Positions 54,281-64,000 of a stretch of 64,000 nucleotides of DNA are shown here, piece after piece. The stretch is from the NCBI GenBank assembly GCA_001599935.1, contig BCIJ01000028.1:101965-165964 (forward strand). The letters run 5' to 3'. Below the pieces are notes generated by a model that ran no database searches, was not told the DNA's origin, and worked only from the letters and a program-made list of their open reading frames with translations. The stretch's first letter is position 1; the number at the start of each line of letters is the position of its first letter. The DNA is from Holtermannia corniformis (taxonomy: Eukaryota; Basidiomycota; Tremellomycetes; Holtermanniales). Position numbers and translations under genes: made by a program.

Positions 54281-54877
54281 ATGTCCGACTCCTCGCAAGA
54301 CACCCACCCACCGTACGCCACCCTCCCCCCAGGCGTCGAACCACAAGCTCCACCCCCCAAACGCCACCCTCTACCATACGAGCACGTCGTCAACGCCGCA
54401 GCCGTCCATGTCGTTCCCCAAGACCCACCTCCAAAAGGCAACGATCCTGGGTCGTCGCTCACGCCGTCACAAGAACGCGAGGCTCACCAGGGTGGACGCC
54501 CAACGTCGGAAACCGACGTGAAAGACCGTGGTGGCGAGAGCGATGTGAAAGCAGGCGATGTGAGAGCGTTGGAAGCGGAACGGAGGGAAGAGCCCGTGCC
54601 GGTACTGGGTGGCGAAACGTTGGAGCAGGTCGCTCAAGGCGAGACGACGCCGACGAAACGATCGGCGAGCTCTGTCGCGGACTCGATCAACGGCTTGACG
54701 GATGAACAGCAGGAGGACTTTAGGAGGGCGTTTGGCTCGGTGAGTGCGGTTGGGACGACGTTTTGGATGGTGGCGAGAGGACTCGGTCTACCCTCTAGCC
54801 GCATTTCCAGCACCGGTTACGAGTGGTCGAGCGGTTTGCACGACCTACGACATCTCCCAGAGCAAGGTAGCCGGTAA
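54281..54877 (+). CDS. Disordered charged protein of unknown function
   Basis: From the ATG at 54281 the frame gives MSDSSQDTHPPYATLPPGVE, PPPKRHPLPYEHVVNAAAVH, a long charged segment (DVKDRGGESDVKAGDVRALE, AERREEPVPVLGGETLEQVA) and SSVADSINGLTDEQQEDFRR. An open frame extends upstream to 54116, so the start is uncertain. A good donor (GTGAGTGCG after FGS) and acceptor (CCCTCTAG) at about 54740-54800 would replace the tail by a short basic exon. No domain or targeting signal recognised. Confidence 0.45.
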   Translation: MSDSSQDTHPPYATLPPGVEPQAPPPKRHPLPYEHVVNAAAVHVVPQDPPPKGNDPGSSLTPSQEREAHQGGRPTSETDVKDRGGESDVKAGDVRALEAERREEPVPVLGGETLEQVAQGETTPTKRSASSVADSINGLTDEQQEDFRRAFGSVSAVGTTFWMVARGLGLPSSRISSTGYEWSSGLHDLRHLPEQGSR

Positions 54878-55208
54878 TCTATCGCTCTCGCAGATACTTG
54901 GACTCGTCACATCACGTCTGCTGGTCGTAAGCGGATGCACGCAGAGCGCTAGCTCAGTATCACGGCTGTTTTACGACAGTGCTGTAGAGCAAAGGCAGAG
55001 TCGACTGGCTGGCTAGCTGCGAGACTCTGCTCGGACCGCTTATGGTGCAGACCCAGCGCCGGACACGGTCGCAAGCCACATAATAACGTGCGCTGGTACC
55101 TCTTTTCGCTTTGGACAAGCTCCTGGTCGTCGCAGCTACCACCGAGACGCTGGCATACGCAGCTCGTTGGTACATACGACGGCACCGCTTTGATTCGCGC
55201 TGGTGCTT
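54878..55208. other. Promoter region of the sterol glucosyltransferase gene
   Basis: About 330 bp with no gene seen. It must include the promoter of the downstream gene; I see no clear TATA box. Confidence 0.4.
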
Positions 55209-58200
55209 ATGGCTCCCTCATCGCGCTCGTCTAAAGACAGGCGCGCTGTTCCACATCCATGCGCCTCAGCCATCTTAGTTTACCGACGGAACGTTCACCC
55301 CGACAAAGGACCTACGCGTTCCTCCTTTCACTACGTTCACCCACGTCGTCCGACGCTGACACTCTAGACCCGCGTCGGCACCTCGGCCCTCATCTCGGCC
55401 CTCTCTGCACTCCCACTCGACCCTGAAGACTCTGAATCGTCGTCGTCAGGCTCGGAATCGGACCAAGGATACGGCGCCGCATCCATGGCGACGGCGCCCA
55501 AGCGACCGCAAGTGTCTCGGTTGCACTCGTCGCTCCACACGATCCGACCGCTCCACCGCCAGCACAACGTCTCGTTTCCGTTTGCCGCCAACACCGTCGC
55601 GCGCAAGGCTCGGTCACCCGGTGGCGACGAGTTGGCGTATCAATTGGCCGCCAAGGCTGTCGGCGGCGGCTTTGACGACGAGCTGCGAGATGACAAGCGC
55701 GCGAGGGATGAGATTGACGAGGCGAGGGATATTCTGTACGAAGAGCGGGCGCACGGGCTCGACTCGGCCCAACTCGAAGAGCGCAAGGCGGCGCGGAGAG
55801 ACCGACTGAGCGAGCGCATGATGGAGGTCTTTGGGCTCGAGCAGCGTGAAGAGGTCAAGGAGGAGTTTGCCTGCTGGCTTCTCAAAGACGTTTGTGAGTA
55901 CTCGTGTCTGCGCGAGCTAGCTAACCCCGCAGTGCTCAAGGGCTACATGTACCTCACCTCGGGCCACATTTGCTTCTTTGCGTTGATGCCGGAGAAGGAG
56001 GTGACGGTGACAAAGACCGGGCCGCTCAGCAAGAAAGCAACAAAAACCAAGATGCTGACCAAGTTTTGGTTCGTGCTCCGCAACGACGTGCTTAGCTGGT
56101 ACGAGAGCACGACGGTGAGTTCTCTTGCCTCGACCGCGCTCACACACAGGATCCATACTTTCCCAAAGGCAACGTGTCGCTGCAGTACGCCTCGAGCTGC
56201 GAGCCGGTCGATGAGACGCGATTCAAGCTGCGCACGGCCGAACGCAGCTACTCGTTCTCTGCCGATACGCGCGCCAACCGCGACGACTGGGTCAAGGCGA
56301 TCCGCAAGGTCATGTTCAAGGTGCAAAACCAAGGCGAGACGATCAAGCTGGTGTTGCCGCTTGAAACGATTGACGATGTCGAGCGGCGGACGACGATGGA
56401 CTTTGCGGAAACTCTCGAGGTGGGTTTGTGCGAAGGGATAAAGCTGACGGCAGCTCAAAATCCTCGACGTGGAAGACTCGGCGATCAACAGCTACTTTTT
56501 CGCCTACTTTCACGACAATGACGCCGCGTTTAGTGCGATCCGGCAGTTGCTCGATAGCCGCCCGCCAAGCCAGTTTCCACCTCGTCGGCCGTCTGATACG
56601 ACTTCGTTCCATTCGGTCGAGGAGGACAAGACGGGCACATCGCCTATCAAGCAGATTACGAGCAAGCTCGGCGCCGTGCTCAAGCCGTTTAGCTCGCGCG
56701 AGGACGAGCCGTCGGTGCCACCGCCGCAGCCTAGCCGCGCAGAGGGGCTTGACGACCACTCGTACCCTCCGTCGGTGCCCCAGGGCGACACCACACCGCG
56801 CAGCAACTTGCCAAGCTGGATCCGCAAGCCGGCGACCAAGATCTTTGGCACGCCCGAACGACCGAGGGTGGTGCGCAGGGCGACCGAGACGATCGAGGGC
56901 GATCACCACTCTGACAGCTCTGATTCCGACGACTACGACCTCTCGCGGCGTAGCACACGCAAGTCGCGGACAGTATCAACGTCGTCCAGCACATTCGACG
57001 ACGGCCTCGACTATTCAATGCTCGAAGGCAGCGCGACCGGCCTTCACCGCGAGGAGGAAGTTGAACTCAAGTTTCGCAAGGTGTTTGCGCTCCCTCATGA
57101 AAAGCTTGTCGATCGTGAGTCTTCACCGCTTGAACGCGCTGACGGCAGACTTCCCCGGCTCACTCGTAAGACTGTTGCCGGTCGCTGGCCACTATTACAT
57201 TTCGGAAAACTACATCTGCTTCCGATCAACCCAGGTTATGAACAATACGAGGGTGGGTCGACCTTTCAGAGGCAGCGCTAACGACAGATGGTGCTCCCGA
57301 TCCGCGACATCTTTGGTCTCAAGGCGCAGTCTGCCTTCCGCCTTGGTCACGTCGGCCTCGTCGTCATCCTCAAAGGCCACGAAGAGCTGTTTTTCGAGTT
57401 TACGTCCAACGACCGCCGCAAGGCATGCGTCGTCTTGCTCGAGAACCACATGGAGCGCCTCTATCTCGAAGCGCGCCAAGCTGGCAACGACGAGCGCGCA
57501 GCCGAATCGCACGGGACGGTAGAAGCGCGCATCCTCGAAGACCTCGACGAGAATGTCGACTTTGACCCCGAGAACCACCGGTTGCCGCCCGTGTCGCCCT
57601 CGCCAATGTTTGCCTCGACCGCGTCGACGTTTCTCGATTTCAAGCCGCCGCCGATGCGCGTAACGTGCTTGTCGATTGGCAGTCGTGGCGACGTTCAGCC
57701 GTACATTGCGCTCTGCAAAGCTCTACAGGCTGAAGGGCATTCCGTCAAGATTGCCTCGCACGAAGAGTATCGCGAGTGGGTCACAAAGGTGGGTTTGCAC
57801 GCTGCAGGTTGAGCTGACGGCAGCACGGGATCGAGTTTGCGCCCGTCGGCGGCGACCCTGCGATGCTGATGGAGCTTTGCACCGTCAACGGCATGTTTAC
57901 CGTCAACTTTATGAAGGAGGTCTTGTCAAAGGTGGGTGCGTTTGACTCTGCAAGGCTGATGTCAGTTTGGCGGCTGGCTCGAAGATCTGCTGCAGTCGGC
58001 GTGGGCGGCGTGTCAAGACAGTGATCTTCTGATCGAATCGCCCAGCTCCATGGCGGGGATTCACGTCGCCGAGGGGTTGCAGATTCCCTACTTCAGGGCG
58101 TTCACCGTGAGTGCAACCCAGCAGGCAAAGCTGACATCCAGATGCCATGGACGCGCACCCGGGCGTACCCCCACGCGTTTGGCGCCAAAGACCACAAGAG

Positions 58201-59696
58201 CGGCGGCGGCTACAACTATATGGTGAGCTGATGCTCAGACCACTCGTGCTGACGCCAGACCTACACCATGTTTGATCAAGTCTTCTGGCGCTTCACATCT
58301 GCGCGGATCAACAAGTGGCGGCGCAAGACGATTGGCATCCCGTCGACAACGTTTGAAAAGCTCGAACAGCACAAAGGTGGGTCCCGACGATTGGACGTGG
58401 CTGACGGCAGTCCCGTTCCTCTACAACTTTTCCCCGAGCATCGTCCCGCCGCCACTCGACTGGCCCGAATGGATCCACGTTACAGGTGGGTGATGCTGTC
58501 CTTACCGCGCTAACATCAGGCTACTGGTTCTTGGACGACAACGAGGGCGCGTCCAGCAAGCAGTGGGAACCGCCGCAAGACGTTGTCGACTTTATCGAAA
58601 AGGCGCACAGCACGGGCAACAAGGTGGTCTACATGTGAGTGACTGGTTCTTGGCTTGGCTGACAGGCAGTGGCTTTGGTTCCATTGTCGTGACCGATCCG
58701 GCCGAGATGACGCGCCAGGTTGTCGAGGCGGTCAAGCAGAGTGGCGTCTATGCCATTCTCGCAAAGGGCTGGTCCGACCGCGGCGCGTCCAAAGACAAGG
58801 ACGAGGATGACAAGAACGGCGCGGACGGTGTGGAGTACCCCGACACCATTCTGTGAGTCACATTTGCGCTGCCTAGCTGACAACAGTGCGATCGACAAGA
58901 TTGATCATTCCTGGCTGTTCCCGCAGATTGACGCTGCGTGCCATCATGGCGGCGCTGGCTCGACCGGTGCTTCGCTTAGAGGTCCGTCGATAACACGTTG
59001 ACAACGCTGACTCCGCAGCCGGTATTGTGCGTACTTGCAGCGGGTGAACATGCTAACCTATAGCCAACCATCATCAAACCATTCTTTGGCGACCAATACT
59101 TTTGGGCCGAGCGCGTCGAGACGCTCAACGTTGGCGCGGCCATGCACACGGACGGGATCGACGCCAAGCAGCTAGCCGACGCGCTTATCCGCGCCACGAC
59201 GGATGAAAAGCAGATCACCAAGGCGCGCGTCGTCGGCGAGATGATCCGCAAGGTGGGTGGGCAAGGGTGAGCGTCGCTGACTTGGCAGGAACACGGCGTG
59301 CGCCGCGCCATCGAGTCGATCTACCGTGATTTGGTATGTCTTCCCACGTCTACACTAATGCTAATGACGCAGGACTATGCCAAATCACTCATCAAACACC
59401 ACGACGGCGCCGACCTCGAGTTTGACACGCCGTCTCGAGCTGAAACCCTGCCAGAGAACAAGGACCTCGCGACCCAAGCAAAGGTCTTGAACGTGATCAA
59501 GACGGGGTTCAGCCACAAGAACCACGATGACAAGTCCAACTCGAATTCCGACGAGAGCTGGTCGGTCGTGTCGGACAAGGATGAGCCGGCCGACGTTGAG
59601 CGCACCGACTCGCGCGACTCGACGGCCTCGGGTCGGAAGAAGGGCCTCGGCGGGCTCGTTGGTGGTCTGGTCCCCAAAGCGTTCAAGAGTCACTGA
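55209..59696 (+). CDS. ATG26: Sterol 3-beta-glucosyltransferase (GRAM-PH-GRAM-UGT)
   Basis: Transfers glucose from UDP-glucose to ergosterol; membrane-associated, and linked to pexophagy in some fungi. ATG 55209 ([17 protein letters not shown]) joins via a 33-nt intron to [20 protein letters not shown] and [16 protein letters not shown]. Domains: first GRAM ([40 protein letters not shown]); PH domain ([40 protein letters not shown]); a disordered linker; second GRAM ([57 protein letters not shown]); then the GT-B catalytic domain with [48 protein letters not shown] and the donor motif [20 protein letters not shown] with [15 protein letters not shown]. The tail is acidic and ends at 59696. At least 14 short introns; about 1300 residues, typical for the family. 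Confidence 0.93.
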
Positions 59697-59737
59697 GCAC
59701 AGGGTTATAATGCGGATGCAGATGCTATGCTACATGT

Positions 59738-61202
59738 TTATCTCTCGCCCAGCCAGCGCCCTACGCCCTCGTAGCACGCAATCATGAGCCCGCACGCCGG
59801 TGCGACTTTACCGCAGCGCGGGACAACGCCGGCGAATAGAGCGCCTACGCCTTCCGTCTTGACGACATGCACGGCGATTGGCCAGGTACTCATCCGATGG
59901 CGCAGCGCTTCGGGTGAACAGTTTTTCGCCGGTGAAAACACTTGGCGGCGCGTCTTGAGCACGTCGAACGGTTGGGTCAAGAGAGCGGCTAGCGTCCCAC
60001 TGAGCGCGCCCGAGATGAATGAAAGGGGGATGCCGGTGAACGAGGGGGAGAGTTGGATCTTGAGCGCTTCGACGCCAGCCCAGTACAGGCCTGAGAACGG
60101 GACGTCGCGCCAGAGGGTCGGTCCTAGCCCGCGCCAGAGTACAGTAAGGCCTTGGGCTCGGACCATGCCGGACATGTCGTGGAATGTGGATGCGTACGAA
60201 GGAGCCAGAGCGTTGGGCTTGGGAAGCGCTTGCAGGCGGGTACGGAACATTTCAATGGGGGAGATGACGGATGCAGAGATTGTGCGTGCCGTTGCGCCCG
60301 CGAGGAGCGGTGCGGGTGTCAGGTGGGTTGGTGGCGGGCTGTCGGGGATGGAAAGCGCCGGGTGGGGTGAAGCGAGCGATGCAGTGAAGCGTTCGAGCAG
60401 GTATTCGTACCCGACCATGTAGATTGCGGCCGAGGGGATCGACATTGCCCTGTTGGTTAGCGAGTCAAGCGACAGGTGCCAACTTACAATGTCGTGCCAA
60501 CACCTTTCCACAAGCCTCTGATACCAGTCTGCTGCCGTATGACGGCAATCTCGCTCCAGAAGCCGTGGGTCCTCACATCTGCTCTCGGCCCGACGACCCC
60601 ACGATTGACGGCCTCCTCGAGGCTCACAATGTCGCCCCAGATCCCAGCCCATTTCGACGGATGCAAACACCCGCTTGGCGCGTTGGACGCGGATAGCGTT
60701 GCAGCCGAGAGCAGACTCGACGGTCGTGTGAGTGGAATCTTCGGAGCACTCGTTGCGCATGTGAGTGACGCCACGGGGCTTCGCGACGAGGTCAGGTACG
60801 TCGTCTGGCAGCATTCGGTCGCGGTTGGTACGGGTGGTATCAAGCTCGCTGTCGGTCGAGGCGGCACAGTCTGTAATCTCGTCTTGAGCACATCAAACGG
60901 CGTCACTGCAATATCAGCCTCTATCAGAGTTTGGACTTTCACACACTCAGCAGACTGGTCGAGACGGCGCCCGTCATGGCACCAATCGCCTTGCTCCCCA
61001 ACTTGCCCACTCCTTTCCCTTGCCCTCCCAAGGCGTCATCACCGACAAACTCCTCAATCTCCAAACCATCGCCGTCCGCCCTCCCGAGCGCGACTTCGTG
61101 CACTCGCAGCACTCGATCCCGATCTTTACTCGGCCCGGCTTCTGGCCATTCGCGCAAGCTCGTCCCGCCGTGCTCTACGGGGACGTCGAGAGCGATGCGC
61201 AT
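59738..61202 (-). CDS. MTM1: Mitochondrial carrier, Mtm1/SLC25A39-40 type
   Basis: Inner-membrane carrier of the group linked to mitochondrial glutathione and manganese/iron handling. ATG at 61202 (MRIALDVPVEHGG), a short N-terminal segment, then GSKAIGAMTGAVSTSLLSV joining across an intron to VTPFDVLKTRLQTVPP. Three carrier signatures of the P-x-(D/E)-x-x-(K/R) type are present: PFDVLKTRLQT, PIEMFRTRLQA and PFDVLKTRRQV. A long loop after the first signature contains CCQTT and other cysteines, which is characteristic of the Mtm1/SLC25A39 subgroup. Then RGLWKGVGTTLAMSIPSAAI, YMVGYEYL, LTVLWRGLGPTLWRDVPFSG, GVGALFAGVVPRCGKVAPAC and a short tail. It faces ATG26 tail to tail with 41 bp between stops. 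Confidence 0.85.
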
Positions 61203-61404
61203 GCCCTGCGGTGGTGGATGGTACAGTGCTGAAAAAGTCGATGCCGAGTTGACAGCAGTCGTTGGTGGCAAACGTCGATGGGTGATTACGTAATCACCTC
61301 GCTTACGGCCGTGAGGGAGGCCGCGTGCACAACATCAATGATAAAGGTAGTTCCCCTGCTACCAGCCAACGCCATGCCCTTAGTGTACACCGTCGCCCAT
61401 GATC

Positions 61405-63160
61405 TCACTTTTCCTTGCCTTTTCCAGCCGCCAATTTGATCGTCCCATCCCGCAAAGTCATCTCCGCCACGCCGACCCCCGACGACTGCTCGCTCTTGCC
61501 CGACTGTGCGAGGGAATAGTCTTCTGAGACCTCTTCGTCCGGCTGTCGCTGCTTGTTCGATTCGGCCAGAGCTTGGCGAAGGTGAGCGATCTCTTGCGCC
61601 TTCTGGGCATTCTCTTGCGCCTGCTTGGCGATCTCTTGCGCCTGCTGGGCCTTCTCCGCCAACATGGCCTCGTACACAGCCGCATCGACCTTGATGCGAG
61701 GTCTCTTCGCTGGAGGCTCGTCGGTCTCGTCGTCGTCGGAGGCGACATTGTGCTTAAAGGTCGACGACCAATACTCAATGGTGAGACGTTCATCGACGTG
61801 CGAGCGGCGTGCCGGCTCGGGGACATGCAGCTCGACAAACTGGTGCAGCAGCATCGCCAAGATAGTCTGGCGCAGCCACTTGAAATCAATGCGCAGCTTG
61901 AAGTCGGCGATGTATGGGGCCAGCTTGGGAGAGCATCGACTGAACGCCGTGTTGGCGTCAGCTGCTTCCCACGGGCCGGGACCGACGATGGCCGAGCAAA
62001 GCGCCGACTTGAGCTGCTCGGACAAAACGATATCGTAGAAATTGGCCGTGTTGTCGAGCTCAAAATCGTCCGCCGATCGGCACCACTGGGTAGAGTCTGG
62101 CTCGGCCACACCCTCCCAGTCGATGCCAGCAATCAACGCGCGCATCCCCTTTTGAAGCGTTGTCAATGATCGCACCGAGCAGCGCTAGCTCACTCACTTC
62201 GTAGTCTTCGTAGCCGACATGCACAGCCGGCCTGTCAACCTTCAAACCCGCTCCGCGGCCGATGGAGCGCTGATAGCCCTTCGACGGACCCGCCGGGAGG
62301 TGGAAGAACATCGCACGGGGGTCGAGCGCGTCGCCCCTGCTATCAATCTTGATGGCGATGGATGAGGCGGCTGTGACGGTCTTAAACGACGTAGACGTCG
62401 AGCGCGCAACTCACCGTTGCGAGACCAGAGCCAAGTCTCGGCTGCGGTGGCTTTCAAGCTCTCGTTCCCGTACGCTAGCTCGAGCGAGAGCACGAGCTTG
62501 TTGGGATCGTCGACCTCGACCCACAGCCCGTCGGCCTCTTTGACTCCATCGGCCTCTTTGACTCCATCGGCCTCTTTGACTCCATCGGCATCGTCTGAGT
62601 CGAGCGGCCGCGCCCGACGGCCCGACCACCGCGACAGGACGTCATGCGCAGCAGACCCGATCTACCATGTGTCAACTAGACACGCCACGTACTGCTTTCA
62701 TCTGACCCACCGGAAGGAATAAGAAGCGAAGAGCAGCAGCACCCCTGGACATGCCTGGGTTGGCCCGGATCTGCTGGCGGATCGCCCTCTCGAGCTTCTT
62801 TGCAAGCTTTGGGATCGTGTTGAGGGAGGCGACAAACTTGTCGTGGATGTATTGGTGACACTGAGGAGTACTGATCAGCTGTATGCAAGCGCTTTCAGTC
62901 ACCCACTTGAGCGATGCATGCCTCGTGCACGAAGCTGGGGTCGCCGTTGTAGTGGACGACCCCTTGCTCCCAGGTGTACTTTGCCCAGGGTTCGGCTTTT
63001 TTCAGCCGGAATCTAACGTGAATGTGAGCTGCAAGGCAACGCCAGACGTTGCACCTACTCCTTGAAGACGCCCTCGGCCACCAGATACGGCCCTTGGAGC
63101 TCGGGATTATCAGAAAAGATAGCTTTTAGTCGGTCGTGTATTGTCTTATTCAACTACTTG
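61405..63160 (-). CDS. Unrecognised zinc-ribbon/coiled-coil family protein (copy C)
   Basis: Paralogue of copy B (49565-51627) with the same block order: IHDRLKAIFSDNPELQGPYL; VRFRLKKAEPWAKYTWEQGV, YNGDPSFVHEACIAQ; IPKLAKKLERAIRQQIRANP, RGAAALRFLFLP; three to four DGVKEA units; LVLSLELAYGNESLKATAAE, TWLWSRNG; LDPRAMFFHLPAGPSKGYQR, SIGRGAGLKV. The last exon has GMRALIAGIDWEGVAEPDST, LRQTILAMLLHQFVELHVPE, a KRPRIK basic patch and a repetitive coil (KAQQAQEIAKQAQENAQKAQ). Upstream of IHDRLK the reading aligned to copy B contains an in-frame TAG (63154-63156), and I could not find the N-terminal CxxC exon, so this copy may be 5'-truncated or use a different start. Confidence 0.58.
62531..62588. 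repeat. 18-bp tandem repeat in copy C
   Basis: Three near-perfect units of CGGCCTCTTTGACTCCAT plus a partial one. On the minus strand it encodes DGVKEA repeats; copy B has a single DGVKEA at the same place. An in-frame coding minisatellite. Confidence 0.85.
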
Positions 63161-64000
63161 ACCGGTTTTGCCATGGCGGCGAACGAAGCCTGATTGGGAT
63201 CGGTGCAAACGTCAGTTGGGCCCGCGATCTGTTTCAGCAACGCACCTTGCCACCTGGTACCTTCGATTGACCCTCGCGCTCGACTTCACGCTCAGGTGCA
63301 GTTGCACCGTCGCGTCCGCGCCCGCCGAACGGTTGGGCAATCTCCTAGTGGCGTAGGGCCACGAATGCAACGTATTGCGACATTGGAAGCGCTTTGTCGC
63401 AGTGGAAGAACAGATGGCGGTGGTAAGAGTCAAGACAAGCTGGGCGTGCAAGATGAGATTCGCTCGGCTTCTTTTGCGAAACAATACGCACACGCACGCA
63501 CACGCACGCACACACACACGCCGATGCGACGATCCGTGCGCGTCGGAGCAGTCGGTCAACACGACTGATCCGATGGCCCCTGAGACCGTCCGCCTGCCTG
63601 GCAAGTGTACCCACGGCAGGCGAGACGAATCGAGATGAAACATTGTATCCCGATCCGCGCGATGCAAACTCTCAAGGCTCGAGCTCAGAGGCAACAGCCC
63701 GATGCTTGTTGATGACCATTCCCTGTGATGAGTCTCGCGACACTCCGTTTCTCTGTAAGACCTGCAAGATGCAGCAAGTCTTGGTATGGTAGAGTAGATG
63801 CATCAATTTACAAGTTGAGAGCGGTCATGGGTCCCGCCTCGGTCACGTGACTACACACTGTACACGGCCTCCCTCACACCCTCGCTCCGTCCCTCGTTCA
63901 CTTACCGCGCGCGGTTGCATCGGCCGTCTTGCCGGTTCTGAGCACCATCTGCGGCTGCTCTTCCGTCACCATCGAACCGGATCTGAGCCGGGTCTCCACG
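63161..64000. other. Right end of window, no supported gene
   Basis: Short ORFs only. The region holds a dinucleotide-type microsatellite at 63485-63522. A gene may begin beyond the right edge. Confidence 0.35.
63485..63522 (+). repeat. CACG/CA microsatellite
   Basis: Alternating (CACG)n and (CA)n units over about 38 bp. It lies in apparently non-coding DNA. Confidence 0.8.

Noticed and set aside
1..64000. CRISPR arrays, prokaryotic operons, transposase or reverse transcriptase genes, viral genes
   Set aside because: None seen. Genes are spliced eukaryotic ones, and no regularly spaced repeats, terminal repeats or mobile-element enzymes were found by eye.

Overview
The window is nuclear DNA from a fungus, most likely a basidiomycete. 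It is GC-rich and densely packed. Its genes carry many short introns (mostly 30-100 nt) with GT(G/C)(A/C)G(T) donors and a CTGAC/CTAAC branch point just before the acceptor, and it encodes fungal-type proteins (Zn2Cys6 activator, cytochrome b2, Per1, GRAM/PH sterol glucosyltransferase, an SC15-like secreted protein). I cannot fix the class or species. Gene models were built by reading splice sites and joining reading frames by eye; there is no transcript evidence.

Layout. 1-3.5 kb: a Zn2Cys6 transcription factor running off the left edge. 3.7-7.8 kb: cytosolic phenylalanyl-tRNA synthetase beta. 8-9.5 kb: a coiled-coil protein. 10-16 kb: a divergent pair, TCF25/Rqc1 and ribosomal protein uS17. 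16.4-21 kb: a three-repeat Myb protein and a Cdc4-like F-box/WD40 protein. 21.6-22.2 kb: two very small related ORFs. 22.6-25.1 kb: divergent RNA polymerase subunit Rpb5 and ribulose-phosphate 3-epimerase. 25.2-28.2 kb: a polyQ/Gly-rich protein and cytochrome b2. 29-36.9 kb: an SC15-like secreted protein, a PCI-domain protein, Rex4 exonuclease, an unknown protein, Per1 and a His-rich small protein. 37.4 kb: an intron-containing tRNA-Met.

38-51.6 kb is different. It holds an unknown large protein, about 4 kb with almost no coding signal, a C2H2 zinc-finger gene, tandemly duplicated and frameshifted small genes, and an unrecognised zinc-ribbon/coiled-coil family. That family has one full copy and a truncated relic here, and a second large copy at 61.4-63.2 kb. 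Conserved genes resume at 51.7 kb: HMG-CoA lyase, sterol glucosyltransferase and an Mtm1-like mitochondrial carrier.

Main points of interest. (1) Microexons of 6-13 nt fall exactly on conserved catalytic or metal-binding motifs in at least three genes; in the transcription factor the zinc cluster is spread over five exons. (2) Four conserved genes in the first 16 kb each carry one 0.9-1.8 kb intron among otherwise tiny ones. (3) A 9-bp element (ATAACGCCG) recurs in the divergent promoters of translation and transcription genes and inside a dispersed repeat. (4) The duplicated, decaying gene families form a fast-changing block between stable genes.
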